Assembly: GCA_963784575.1 (NCBI GenBank) | Contig: CAWARU010000001.1 | Location: 3,472,001 to 3,536,000, forward strand | Direction: 5' to 3' | DNA length: 64,000 nt | Source: CAWARU01 sp963784575 | GTDB taxonomy: Bacteria; Pseudomonadota; Gammaproteobacteria; UBA6186; Azoamicaceae | Shown: one piece after another, positions 28,518 through 37,587 of the stretch | How positions within the stretch are numbered: the stretch's first letter is position 1 | Layout: every line of letters starts with the position of its first letter | Made by a program: the position numbers and the translations under genes | Notes under the pieces: generated by a model | What the model was told of the DNA's origin: nothing | Database searches by the model: none | What the model saw: the letters and a program-made list of their open reading frames with translations, nothing else

Positions 28518-29929
28518 CGTCTGCACAACTCTCCAACAGCTAGCAACTGTTCATGTACCGTTGCTCTAGTTGAGATGTTTACTGTACTTCCATCTGCCCT
28601 AAAAGTGAGTGGGGGTTTGACTGGCTCTACTGATTCTTCGCTTGTTTTTTCTACATACTCTTTCTTAATTTTTAGTATCATAGTTGTTAACTCAGATGTC
28701 TCTAAGTTAAAGAGCGGGGGAACATCGTGAAATCCACTATAAATTGAACTATCATAGGTATATTCTAAAATTATTTTTGTGAGTACTTCAGGTAAGCTAT
28801 GCAGTGTAGAATTAAGCATACTATAGATATTTTTAAGCTTATATTCTATGTGTCTTCGGATTAATTTCTGTTTCAAATCTATTATGGGCAATGATGTGTC
28901 GAAACTAATATCATTTAATGTAGAATTAGTGTCCACCACATCTTTAATCAATTGAAAACATTGGTCATCTGTTTTGTTCATATTTAAACAGATTGTTCTC
29001 AAAGCGTTATTTACTTTTAAGGATTCTATTATAATTTTGCCAAGGTCAGGAGTTCTATAGGTATTCATTAAACATAAAGTTTCCAGTGAAGTATTGCAGG
29101 ACAACATGTCTGCGAGCGCTATTGTAGCTTCGATTGCTATCTGATTATAATTTAAATTGAGTGTTTTTAGAGATTTATTGGTTTTCAGTGCGAGAGCCAG
29201 TGCTTTCACGCCCACATCACCAATTTCGTTTTTAACCAGAACAATTTCTTGCAAGGCTGTATTTATTTTTAAAGCTTCTGCTAGTGCCTCCGCGCCTGCG
29301 TCACCTATAGGATTGAACGCTAATTCTATTAATTGGAGACTTCGATTCGTCATTAAGGCTTTTGCAATTGCTGCAGCACCTTTGGCGCCTATTCTATTTT
29401 TGTGTGGTGTTATCGGTTTGTCAAATTCTATTCTATGCATCAGGCATATTGATTGCAGTGTATTATTAATGATAAGTCCTTCTGACAGAGCTACCATACA
29501 ATCATCCATTGTATCGGATTCGGTAGTAATTATGTTTGCTATAATGTTAATTGCTTTCAAACCGCGATTGATTTTTAAGGCGTTAGCCAAAGCCCTAAAA
29601 CCTTGAGTACCAATATGATTGTTACTCAGGTCTAGTGATTGCAGCGTATCATTAAATTGTAATGCTGCCGCTATTAATTGGATGGCTTGGTCATTTAATT
29701 TATTTGCGGGAACCAAACGTAAGTTTCGTAGGCAGACATAACTTTTTAAGGTTGCCTCGAGAGCTGCGATGTCATGGTGTGAAACTTTTTCAAGTGACAA
29801 TATAGATAATTCACCCTCTTTGATTCGAGCTTGCAATGATGTAATCGAATTTTCTATCGTATGTTTGGCGTCAATTTCTGCTTCCCAAGATTTAGAAATA
29901 GTTGCTTCTACACTTTCTTTTGCGTCCAT
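28499..29929 (-). CDS. Leucine-rich-repeat protein (476 aa)
   Basis: Ribonuclease-inhibitor-type LRRs from about 65 to 335, with units such as NDTLQSLDLSNNHIGTQGFRALANALK and NTALQEIVLVKNEIGDVGVKALALALK. Residues 1-60 are helical and unlike the caps of the other LRR proteins here. After the repeats is a short segment SLPEVLTKIILEYTYD (about 364-379), resembling the start of an F-box and matching the C-terminal motif of neighbouring paralogues. ATG with GGGAG upstream. The 754-residue LRR gene ends 31 bases upstream, so the two are likely one operon. Probable effector by analogy. Confidence 0.88.
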   Translation of the reverse strand: MDAKESVEATISKSWEAEIDAKHTIENSITSLQARIKEGELSILSLEKVSHHDIAALEATLKSYVCLRNLRLVPANKLNDQAIQLIAAALQFNDTLQSLDLSNNHIGTQGFRALANALKINRGLKAINIIANIITTESDTMDDCMVALSEGLIINNTLQSICLMHRIEFDKPITPHKNRIGAKGAAAIAKALMTNRSLQLIELAFNPIGDAGAEALAEALKINTALQEIVLVKNEIGDVGVKALALALKTNKSLKTLNLNYNQIAIEATIALADMLSCNTSLETLCLMNTYRTPDLGKIIIESLKVNNALRTICLNMNKTDDQCFQLIKDVVDTNSTLNDISFDTSLPIIDLKQKLIRRHIEYKLKNIYSMLNSTLHSLPEVLTKIILEYTYDSSIYSGFHDVPPLFNLETSELTTMILKIKKEYVEKTSEESVEPVKPPLTFRADGSTVNISTRATVHEQLLAVGELCRRYRGRM

Positions 29930-29960
29930 AGGGAACTCCCATTATTGATATATTGATAAA

Positions 29961-32225
29961 TTAAACAAACTTTCTAGTGACCAGAGGCTTTTCAATGATG
30001 TCCTCATCAGAAATTTGCGGCGTAATGTGATAAGTACTGTGCATCATATCGGCAGTTGGAATAAAGGCTGCGCCATTCACTGTTTCTAGGCTCATTTCTT
30101 GACTAACTTGCGAATCTTTGCCTCTGCTTAGCTTAACTTTTTTTATTAAGGTTATCAGTTCCTCCCCGCATAATGAAATATCATTGAAATTAAGCTTATC
30201 ATAGAAATATTCTATAACAATTCCTATGACATCTAAAGAGAATGTTGGAAGCGAGGGAGCGAGCTCGTTATAAAGATTGCTAATTTTAATTCGAGCGATG
30301 TCTATGATCATTTCCATCGGCAGACCATTTTGGCAATAATAAATTCTGTAATAGAAATCTATTTTAAGTGTTAAAACTGCATTGATTTCCATTGCATCGC
30401 TAAGTGCTTTAGCACATTCACAACTAATCCGGTTGTTCGATAGATCCATCAATCTCAAAGTGCGATTTCTTTTTAGAGCGGACGCTAGAGCAGTCATATC
30501 ATAGGTCCAGAGTAAGTTATCGCATAAATTTATTGATTGCAAACTTGTATTGATTAATAAAACGGAAGCTAAGCTTGCAATATGATTGGAACCGATATGA
30601 TTAGCAATTAAATCTATTGATCGCAGAGTTCGATTTATTTCTAGTGCAGAGATCAAATCTCCAAATCCCTTATCACCAATCTTGTTACTACCCAAATCCA
30701 GAGATTGTAACGTTCGATTGATTTTTACAGCCTCTGCTAGAGCATTTGCGCCATCATCACCTATATCATTAGCGTATAATTTTAGTGATTGCAGCGTGCA
30801 ATTAATTTTTAATACTTCTGCGAGTATTTTAGCGCCGTCAACACTTATTTCATTAAAATTCAAGTCTATCGATAGCAAGGTGAGATTCCTCTTTAGTACT
30901 ATTCCGAGACTTTTAAGATGTACGTCATATATTTTTTTGATCCTTTTGTGATTGTACAAATCCTGCAAGAGATTGAGATGGTTCAAATCTAAAGTTTGCA
31001 TATCTGAGATCTGATTTTCCCAATATTTAATGAGGTCAAATACATTTTCTTTTATAATTTTATTTCGCTCAATTCTTCTGTTTAATTCCTTCAATAGGTC
31101 GCTGTCTGTATCATACCTACAAAGAAAATTGATATTTAGTATTATAATCCTATTATTTTCAAGTGCCTCACTGAATGCACTAGCAAGTTGGGGACTTACC
31201 TGGTTACATTCTAAATTGATGGATTTTAGAGTGTGATTGGTTCTTAGTGCTTCTGCTAGAGCTTCGGCGCCGTCAGCCGTTATCTTGTTATGATATAAAT
31301 TTAGTGATTGAAGAGCGTGATTGATTTTCAGAGTAGAAGCTAAGGCTTTAGCTCCATTGTCGCCTAAAGTATTATACATTAAATTTAATGATTGCAAAGT
31401 GCGATTGGTTTTTAGCGCAGAGGCCAAAGCTGCAACGCCCACATCATCTATTTTATTAAAACCCAAATTTATTGATTGCAGAGTATTATTGGTTTGTAGT
31501 ACTTCGGCAAAAGCTGTAGCACCTTCATTTCCTATGGCATTTCGCCTTAAACTCAATGATTGCAGAGTGCGATTGATTTTTAGCGCGGAGGCTATGGCTT
31601 TAGCACCGTAGTCACCTATAGTACCACTACATGTTATTGATTGCAGAGTCCTATTCACTTTTAGGACTTCTGCAAAGGCTTTAGCACCTTCATCATTTAT
31701 TTCATTTTCGCCTAAATCTAGTGATAGGAGAGTAGTGTTGGTTTTTAGTGCCTTAGCAAAAGCAATAGCGCCCTTAGAACTTACGCTGTTCCTCCATAAA
31801 TCTATTGTTTGGAGCCTTCGATTGATTTTTAGGATTTCTGCAAGGGCTTTAGCTCCTTTATCACCTATTATATTAAAGCCTAAATTTATTGATCGTAAAG
31901 TAAAAAAATTGAATTTGAGAGCCGCAGCCAAAGCTTTAGCGCCGTTATCGCCTATTTGATTAGTCTCTAAATTGATTGATTGCAAATCGCGATTGATTTT
32001 CAGTGCTTCTGCAAGTGCTGTAGCGCCTTTGTCGCCTATGTTCTTATCCCTTAAATCCATAACTTGCAGAGTATGATTGATTTTTAATGCTTCTGCCAAT
32101 GCCTTAGTATCCTCGTCATCTATTTGTCTAGAGGGGTAGGAAACGTCCAGTTCTAGAGTTAGTTTACCTGCGATTTGATTTTTCCAGTATTGAATATGTT
32201 CAGCTACTCGTTCTTTTGGTTTCAT
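29961..32225 (-). CDS. Double-array leucine-rich-repeat protein (754 aa)
   Basis: Two LRR arrays in one protein. Each starts with a cap of the form I-x-Y-W-x-N-Q-I (residues about 11-18 and 402-409). The first array has roughly a dozen 28-residue units (to about 370); the second has about seven (about 435-640). Consensus: NRTLQSLNLxxNxIGDxGAKALAEAL. The C-terminal part has TFSLDVIGIVIEYFYD (about 655-670), shared with the other LRR proteins, then a variable tail. The layout suggests internal duplication of a whole LRR gene. Weak ribosome site (GAG). No signal peptide. Confidence 0.9.
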   Translation of the reverse strand: MKPKERVAEHIQYWKNQIAGKLTLELDVSYPSRQIDDEDTKALAEALKINHTLQVMDLRDKNIGDKGATALAEALKINRDLQSINLETNQIGDNGAKALAAALKFNFFTLRSINLGFNIIGDKGAKALAEILKINRRLQTIDLWRNSVSSKGAIAFAKALKTNTTLLSLDLGENEINDEGAKAFAEVLKVNRTLQSITCSGTIGDYGAKAIASALKINRTLQSLSLRRNAIGNEGATAFAEVLQTNNTLQSINLGFNKIDDVGVAALASALKTNRTLQSLNLMYNTLGDNGAKALASTLKINHALQSLNLYHNKITADGAEALAEALRTNHTLKSINLECNQVSPQLASAFSEALENNRIIILNINFLCRYDTDSDLLKELNRRIERNKIIKENVFDLIKYWENQISDMQTLDLNHLNLLQDLYNHKRIKKIYDVHLKSLGIVLKRNLTLLSIDLNFNEISVDGAKILAEVLKINCTLQSLKLYANDIGDDGANALAEAVKINRTLQSLDLGSNKIGDKGFGDLISALEINRTLRSIDLIANHIGSNHIASLASVLLINTSLQSINLCDNLLWTYDMTALASALKRNRTLRLMDLSNNRISCECAKALSDAMEINAVLTLKIDFYYRIYYCQNGLPMEMIIDIARIKISNLYNELAPSLPTFSLDVIGIVIEYFYDKLNFNDISLCGEELITLIKKVKLSRGKDSQVSQEMSLETVNGAAFIPTADMMHSTYHITPQISDEDIIEKPLVTRKFV

Positions 32226-32521
32226 ATTTTACTCATTTTAAATACTGATAAAAATTGATATTTATAATACACTGCTATTTATCATTAAGTATGCAAATTT
32301 ATGTGGTATTTATTTACACAAACTTCACTTCTATCACTATAGTTATCCAGTATACTTAATTTAAAATCATATGGCAACCCAAACGGTAGTTTTTTAGCTA
32401 AAATAAGGGTATATTCATCCAATAGATTCTTATAATGTTTTAATAGGTCGACAGAGTGACCTTGATATTGGTTGTTCAACTAATTAATTGAGATCCTCTA
32501 GCAAGAATCTTAGGATTCTTT

Positions 32522-32838
32522 ATGCGCTTAACCGAACAAGAAAAACAGTCAATTTGTGAAGCATTTTTGCGTCATTTCGGAAAAAATGATCATCTCTGGT
32601 TGTTCGGTTCACGAGTCGATGATTCAAAAAAAGGTGGAGATATCGATTTTTATATTGAAACTGAAGAAAAAAATTCCCGCGTTGCACTCGAAAAAAATTA
32701 TCCTTTCTTAATGATTTATGGGCATCTTTGGGTGAACAAAAAATTGATATTATATTAAATTTAAAATATGATAATTTTAATCTTCCCATTTATAGCCAAG
32801 CAAAATCGCAAGGAGTTCTTTTGATATGTAAGCCTTAA
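32522..32838 (+). pseudogene. MNT-type nucleotidyltransferase (antitoxin), frameshifted in a poly-A run
   Basis: Residues about 1-60 show the minimal nucleotidyltransferase signature LFGSRVDDSKKGGDIDFYIE (GS plus D-x-D). After a run of seven A at 32691-32697 the first frame goes off and stops at 32758, while the next frame continues with SFLNDLWASLGEQKIDIILN and PIYSQAKSQGVLLI to 32838, the normal end of this family. One extra A restores the frame. In HEPN/MNT modules the MNT protein is the antitoxin that modifies the HEPN toxin; the HEPN partner follows directly. Confidence 0.75.
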
Positions 32839-32879
32839 AACCACTTCTTGAAATTGCCGATCTGCATGCAAGTAGGATT

Positions 32880-33275
32880 TTGTTTACAATTGACTTTATA
32901 AAAACCAAGAGACCAGTGACGGCCGAAAAAATAAATCATTTAACGCCCGAAGAATTATTGTTTTTTGAATTATATGCCTCTCGATTTTCAAAGCTTCAAG
33001 ATTTCTTAGGTTCAAACTTATTTACTGCGTTACTTGAAAACGTAGGTGAACCAACAGAAACTCTCACTTTTATAGATAAATTAAATAAACTGGAAAAACT
33101 ACAGATTATCGAAAGTGCAGATGAATGGAAGAAAATGCGGAATATAAGAAATATTCTCTCAAATGAATATCCTGATCGCCCTGAAATAACTGCCGAAATT
33201 TTTTATTTTTCTCTTTTTGAAATATTAATAAAACTTATAGAATGTCATGCTTTTTCATATAAATTCGGTTTCTAA
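32880..33275 (+). CDS. HEPN-like protein, partner of the MNT remnant
   Basis: 131 residues from a TTG start, all helical. The RNase-type HEPN motif R-x4-6-H appears here as IRNILSNEYPD, with Asn instead of the usual His. The frame stays open upstream to 32832 (LKPLLEIADLHASRIL), so the true start may be near the ATG at 32826, now separated by a stop codon. Together with the broken MNT gene this looks like a decayed toxin-antitoxin pair. The family call rests on the motif and context; I am moderately sure. Confidence 0.6.
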   Translation: MFTIDFIKTKRPVTAEKINHLTPEELLFFELYASRFSKLQDFLGSNLFTALLENVGEPTETLTFIDKLNKLEKLQIIESADEWKKMRNIRNILSNEYPDRPEITAEIFYFSLFEILIKLIECHAFSYKFGF

Positions 33276-33312
33276 CGAAACAGTTATCCATTCTACTTAA
33301 TTCATCCATAAA

Positions 33313-33498
33313 GTATTTCCTTTTGAGGTATTATTAGAAACAAATGAAACTGGCTTGGATAAAGATTGTAAAGCCCAATGCCAGCAAATTAGAACCATTT
33401 CAAAATTAAGAATTGTTGGTGATAGAGCGGGGAAGATTGATCAAGAAAGTCTCATTAAGATCGACCGAGCAATCAAATTGCATCTTGATCTAGAATGA
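33313..33498 (+). pseudogene. MazF/PemK-like toxin remnant (C-terminal part only)
   Basis: An open stretch of 61 codons without a start reads VFPFEVLLETNETGLDKDC, then KAQCQQIRTISKLRIVG and a terminal IDRAIKLHLDLE. This matches the second half of MazF/PemK mRNA interferases (typical: GLxKxSKA, QIRTIxKxRL, LxxHLxL). The N-terminal half, with the catalytic arginine, is absent, and an in-frame stop lies just upstream. It is a dead fragment. Confidence 0.65.
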
Positions 33499-33562
33499 TG
33501 AAGTCGTTTCTCTCCAAAAAGTTAAAGTTTTCTGAAATCAAGGGATTTGATTTAAGCTGTTT

Positions 33563-34795
33563 TTAATCAATTTTTGTAGCTTTTTTCGACATTCCTTTTG
33601 AGGTTTCAGCTTCAGTTTCAGCTTCAGAATCGGGAGTTTGCGAAGGACTTTCTCCTACAGATTGAGCGATCGCTCCAATACGAGGTTGAGACACCGATAC
33701 TGTTAATGCTTTCTTGCCAGCGAGCAAAAGCGGTGCGCCCTTGCCAGTTTCTAATGAGTCGACGTTTAATTCTGCGGCCCGACCGTTCAATTCTGCGACT
33801 CGACATGCATGGATTCTTCCTATCATATCCATTACATCGATTTCCTCTAGAGCTCTACGAGAAGGAGTCGTATTAACACAGGCATATGCGGCAACTATTC
33901 CTGAGACGTCTAGGGAGAACATCATAAGTACTGAAGAAATCTCGTTGTAGAGGCTTGTAAGTTCTTTTTCAACGTAAGATTTTCCATTTAAATAAAGTTT
34001 TTGGTTTATTTCAGCAATAAGAGATTCTGGAGTTTCTAATCTTATATCGATCATCATTTGAGTCACAACACTGTTAGTTTTCAATACATCCCTAAGAGCC
34101 TGAGTGCTTTCATCACTGATACCGTTATTTTCTAAAGTAAGTATTTGCAAAGTGCGATTAATTTTCAGGGCTTCGACCAGCGCCATTGTTCCCTCATCAC
34201 CGATTTTGTTATTCGTTAAATAAAGTGCTTGCAAAGTGCGATTAGTTTTAAGGGCACCTGCTAATTCTTTTGCACCTTTGGAACCTGTTCCAGTATTCTC
34301 TAAATTTAATAATTTAAGGGTGCTATTGGTTTTAAGAGTTTGGGCCAATGCTTTAACAGCATCATCGCCCATTGTATTAAGAAGCAAATTTAAGGTTTCC
34401 AGAGTTTTGTTGGTTTTAAGAGCTTCTGCCATAGCTTTACCGCCGACGACACCAATATTGTTCAAGAACAATTGCATTTCTCGCAGGGTACAATTGACTA
34501 TTAGGGCTTCTGCAAGTGCTTTAGCGCCTGTTGCGCTGATTAGGTTTGATCTTAAATTTATTATCTTGAGAGTTCGATTTGCCTTTAGCACTTCTGCGAT
34601 TATTATTGCACCCGCATCACCCAGTGCGTTTTCGCCTAAATCGATTTTTTCCAGAGTGGAGTCGGTTTTAAGAACATCTGCCAATGATTTAATATCCTTC
34701 CCTTTTAGCTTTTTTGCTAAATTTAATTCCGTTTTGCCTGCGATTTGACTTTGCCAATATTTGATATCTGCTTTTACACGGTCTGTAGTTTCCAT
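33563..34795 (-). CDS. Leucine-rich-repeat protein (410 aa)
   Basis: Begins with the same cap as the 754-residue paralogue (IKYWQSQIAGKTELNL, residues 11-26). About eight ribonuclease-inhibitor-type LRRs follow (about 30-250), then LYNEISSVLMMFSLDVSGIVAAY (about 280-302), the motif shared with the other LRR proteins. The tail is Ala/Ser/Glu-rich and ends in a basic stretch. ATG with AAGAGGTG upstream. No export signal by the general pathway; a likely type IV effector by family habit. Confidence 0.87.
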   Translation of the reverse strand: METTDRVKADIKYWQSQIAGKTELNLAKKLKGKDIKSLADVLKTDSTLEKIDLGENALGDAGAIIIAEVLKANRTLKIINLRSNLISATGAKALAEALIVNCTLREMQLFLNNIGVVGGKAMAEALKTNKTLETLNLLLNTMGDDAVKALAQTLKTNSTLKLLNLENTGTGSKGAKELAGALKTNRTLQALYLTNNKIGDEGTMALVEALKINRTLQILTLENNGISDESTQALRDVLKTNSVVTQMMIDIRLETPESLIAEINQKLYLNGKSYVEKELTSLYNEISSVLMMFSLDVSGIVAAYACVNTTPSRRALEEIDVMDMIGRIHACRVAELNGRAAELNVDSLETGKGAPLLLAGKKALTVSVSQPRIGAIAQSVGESPSQTPDSEAETEAETSKGMSKKATKID

Positions 34796-35132
34796 AATCT
34801 CGCACCTCTTGCACTTATATGTTGATCTGAAATAACATGCTCATTTCTATTATATAAATGTTTTGCGTGTACTAACCTGAATCGACATCTTATAACACTT
34901 GATTAAACTTGTAGTAACAATTATACCGAATTTTATACTATAAAACAATTGGTTTTCTTACCAGTAGTAATAATAGTAGTAATATAAGGTAATACATTAT
35001 AACGTAAATAGTTATTGAAGAATTCATAGAAACAAATTCTGGCAAGTTTTCATTTATTATTCGTGAAATTCACCGTTCCGAAATACCGATAGAGATGAAG
35101 AAATGATACTTAAATTATTGCAGTAATAAACT
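34796..35132. other. A/T-rich intergenic region
   Basis: About 340 bases between the LRR gene and ygfZ, with TAGTAATAATAGTAGTAATA-type short repeats near 34965. No gene or clear hairpin seen. Confidence 0.5.
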
Positions 35133-35978
35133 CTATGGGGGGACTGCCACCTCGATAAGTGTTTCAAGCACATTATCTTCATTCAAAGCAAAGCTTACGA
35201 CAGAATCATTACCCAGTACTCCTTCCAGTGTGTCAAAAATAGCATGTGACATCTGCCGCTTAATATTACCCCGATATTGCATGCGTGCAATGATTTCTTG
35301 ACCGCAATAGCAGCCTTTTGTGAAGCTTACTCCGTTTAATGCAGGGAGATTTAGATGATGCGGCAGGAATTTTTCAGAGGTTTCAAGCCAAACTTCAGGT
35401 ATTCCTGCGCGGATGTCTGCTAATTTCCAAGCATCGAAATTTGCTATTTTTATAGGGGTTTCACCATTTTGGAGCGTATTTAATTTCTCTATAACTCTCA
35501 CTTCACCTGCAACACGCGGAGCAATTATCTGATAATGATCTGGCTTTTCTGGAATTGCAAGAGAGAGAATATGGGTTGGCGAGGATACAATGGAGGATTC
35601 AATTAAGGATTCAATAAGTGAAGGTGATTCAATCGATGGGGATGATTTGATTGATGCTGATTCAATTATTCCAATTCGATCAAATGAATCACTATCATCT
35701 TGCAGTACAACTTTTGAAAAGCGGGCATATTTTTTAAGTTCTGTTAATGCTTTAGGCAGCAAAGTTTTGGGAAGCTGAAGTAGAAAACCTTCTTTTTCTT
35801 TTTTTATCCGAAATAGGGCCCTCACCCGTCCTTTTAGATTACAAAATGCGCCAAAATGAAGAGCATTGCTTGTGATATCACGTATGTCGCAGGTTAATTG
35901 GCCTTGCAGGAAGCGTTCCGCATCCGGTCCGAAAGCGGTGATGATGCCATAATCATGGTTTAAATCGATAATGTTCAT
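35133..35978 (-). CDS. ygfZ: tRNA-modifying / Fe-S maturation protein YgfZ
   Basis: Folate-binding aminomethyltransferase-like protein needed for Fe-S enzymes. The family signature KGCYCGQE is at residues 221-228 (consensus K-G-C-Y-x-G-Q-E), followed by ARMQYRGNIKR; the N-terminus has FLQGQLTCDI. An odd Ser/Ile/Glu-rich insert (about 110-140; repeats of SPS and IES) comes from DNA repeats of GATTCAAT type. It is close to sdhE and ygfX, its usual neighbours, but separated by the BrnTA pair and a repeat island. Confidence 0.9.
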   Translation of the reverse strand: MNIIDLNHDYGIITAFGPDAERFLQGQLTCDIRDITSNALHFGAFCNLKGRVRALFRIKKEKEGFLLQLPKTLLPKALTELKKYARFSKVVLQDDSDSFDRIGIIESASIKSSPSIESPSLIESLIESSIVSSPTHILSLAIPEKPDHYQIIAPRVAGEVRVIEKLNTLQNGETPIKIANFDAWKLADIRAGIPEVWLETSEKFLPHHLNLPALNGVSFTKGCYCGQEIIARMQYRGNIKRQMSHAIFDTLEGVLGNDSVVSFALNEDNVLETLIEVAVPP

Positions 35979-36175
35979 AACCAGTATGATATCAATGATG
36001 TGATGTTTTGTGAATAATCTGAAAGTAACATTCGGGAAAGTAGCATGCGAGTAATAAACGATTAATATACGTAATATACCGAATATACCGGTTTAGAAAT
36101 TTGTATATACAAACAGTTTGTGAAAATTTATCAGCTTTTATTATCACTTTTATTATCATAAGTCAGATTGTTAGG

Positions 36176-36221
36176 TTGACTTTATCTTATTGACTATCTA
36201 TTATATGTATTGTATACATAT
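36176..36221 (+). promoter_or_regulatory. Promoter and palindromic operator of the brnTA pair
   Basis: TTGACT (36176-36181), a 17-base spacer and TATTAT (36199-36204). The palindrome ATATGTAT-TGT-ATACATAT (36203-36221) overlaps the -10 and start site, just before the ATG at 36227. BrnA antitoxins autorepress through such sites. Confidence 0.6.
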
Positions 36222-36226
36222 TAAAT

Positions 36227-36499
36227 ATGTATTTTGAATGGCATGAACAAAAGGCACAAACTAATTTGAAGAAACATGGCGTTTCTTTTGAGGAAGCTGT
36301 CAGTTGTTTCTATGATCCTAATCAAATTGCGTTCGAAGATCCAGATTATAGTGAAGATGAGTTTAGGGAACTCTTGATCGGGCATTCGAACAAAGGTCGG
36401 TTACTCTTGGTGGTGTATACAATTCGTAAAAGCGTTAGATTGATTTCCGCAAGAAGAGCCACAAAGAAAGAGGAGAAAGAATATGCGCGAGGAATATGA
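36227..36499 (+). CDS. brnT: BrnT-family toxin (ribonuclease)
   Basis: 90 residues. The BrnT pattern is clear: FEWHEQKAQTNLKKHGVSFEEAVSCFYDP at the start, then DEFRELLIGHSNKGRLLLVVYT and RLISARRATKKEEKEYARG at the end. BrnT is a RelE-like ribonuclease neutralised by BrnA; the antitoxin gene overlaps its 3' end by 17 bases. It appears intact. Confidence 0.9.
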   Translation: MYFEWHEQKAQTNLKKHGVSFEEAVSCFYDPNQIAFEDPDYSEDEFRELLIGHSNKGRLLLVVYTIRKSVRLISARRATKKEEKEYARGI

Positions 36500-36797
36500 T
36501 TTAAAGAAGTTAAAAGTTAAACGACGAGGAAAATTGCCAGAGCTTGCAGAATCCTCTATTGATAATGCTAAAATCCGGATTACTATTTCTCTGGATAAAG
36601 ATTTGATAGACTTTTTTAAGAAACAAGCCAAAAAACCTGGCGCACTTCCTTACCAAACTCAAATTAATCAAGCTCTGAGAGCCTTGTTACCAGGTTCTCA
36701 TGAGAATAGCACTTTCTATGGTATGGTAAAGGAAGAGCTATTGCATGATAAAGATTTTGTGCTGTCCCTAAAGGAAGAACTTAAAAAAGCTGGGTGA
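36483..36797 (+). CDS. brnA: BrnA-family antitoxin
   Basis: 104 residues. KIRITISLDKDLIDFFKKQA, then GALPYQTQINQALRALL, is the ribbon-helix-helix DNA-binding region of BrnA (about 49-85). The N-terminal part (KRRGKLPELAESS) is typical for contact with BrnT. Translationally coupled to brnT. It probably represses the promoter at 36176-36221. The 34 residues after the helix are longer than in many homologues. Confidence 0.88.
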   Translation: MREEYDLKKLKVKRRGKLPELAESSIDNAKIRITISLDKDLIDFFKKQAKKPGALPYQTQINQALRALLPGSHENSTFYGMVKEELLHDKDFVLSLKEELKKAG

Positions 36798-36810
36798 AGG
36801 ATGAAGCTCA

Positions 36811-36973
36811 CTTGTTAGGGAACCGCTAAAGCAGCTTATTAGGTTGGGGTACCGCGAAGAAAACTTATTAGGTTAGCGTACCGCGAAGAAAGCTTATCAG
36901 GTTAGCGTACCGCGAAGTAAGCTTGTTAGGTTTGCGTACCAGGAAGGAAGCTTGTTAGGGTACCACGAAGTCG
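36811..36973. repeat. Tandem array of 29-base repeats
   Basis: Four full 29-base units start at 36835, 36864, 36893 and 36922 (core TTAGGTTAGCGTACCGCGAAG), with shorter variants before (36811) and after (36951). No spacers, so it is not a CRISPR. The last unit runs into the left arm of the inverted repeat below. Confidence 0.9.
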
Positions 36974-37454
36974 CTGATTCCCTTAGTTCTCTTCGGCACC
37001 GGACTCCCTGTCCTTCTCTTCCTTACCATCCCTGGTCCAGAGATGCCGAAGACGAACTAAGGGAACCATCGACTTCTGCGCCTCACTTCGAATTGAGTTC
37101 ATCTGTCCCCCATGGCAATCGCAGTTTCCTTGTGGTTGCAGTTATAACTTTAGCAAGAAATCGTCTTGGTAAAAATCGGATAAAAAACCGAATATTAATT
37201 TCTAAAATTTTTGTTATTATTAAAGGGAGGCAACTGTTATTAAATGGTAGGGTTTTACAAAAGATACTTTTGGCTCGGTTTTAATAAAGGGTAGGGCTAC
37301 ACAAAAGCAACTTTCGGAGTGAGGCGCAGAAGTCGCGATTCCCTTAGTTCGTCTTCGGCATCTCTGGACCAGGGATGGTAAGGAAGAGAAGGACAGGGAG
37401 TCCGGTGCCGAAGAGAACTAAGGGAATCAGCGACTTCGTGGTACCCTAACAAGC
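36950..37454. repeat. Large inverted repeat with about 140-base arms
   Basis: Arms 36950-37090 and 37315-37454 are near-identical reverse complements. Each arm is itself palindromic (TTCCCTTAGTTC...GAACTAAGGGAA around TTCGGCA/TGCCGAA). The 224-base loop is A/T-rich, with the G-rich words GGTAGGGTTTTACAAAAG and GGTAGGGCTACACAAAAG; no gene is seen in it. It looks like two copies of a MITE-like element in opposite orientation. The whole 36811-37553 stretch separates brnA from sdhE. Confidence 0.88.
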
Positions 37455-37472
37455 TCCTATCATGCTACCCTA

Positions 37473-37553
37473 ATGAACGACATGAACGACATGAACGACA
37501 TGAACGACATGAACGACATGAACGACATGAACGACATGAACGTCATGGGCGAC
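37473..37553. repeat. Nine-base tandem repeat (ATGAACGAC)
   Basis: Seven perfect copies from 37473 to 37535 and two degenerate ones to 37553, immediately upstream of sdhE. Because the unit is three codons it reads as Met-Asn-Asp repeated, and that frame stays open to about 37606 into sdhE; I do not consider it a gene. Such arrays vary in copy number. Confidence 0.9.
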
Positions 37554-37587
37554 ACTATTAAGGAATCTCAAAAAAGGAGTTTGAAAA

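Noticed and set aside
32285..32479. 64-codon reading frame on the minus strand between an LRR gene and the MNT gene
   Set aside because: TTG start without a ribosome site, no recognisable features; probably chance in A/T-rich DNA.
36811..36973. CRISPR-like array of 29-base repeats
   Set aside because: Units are contiguous without spacers and there are no cas genes nearby.
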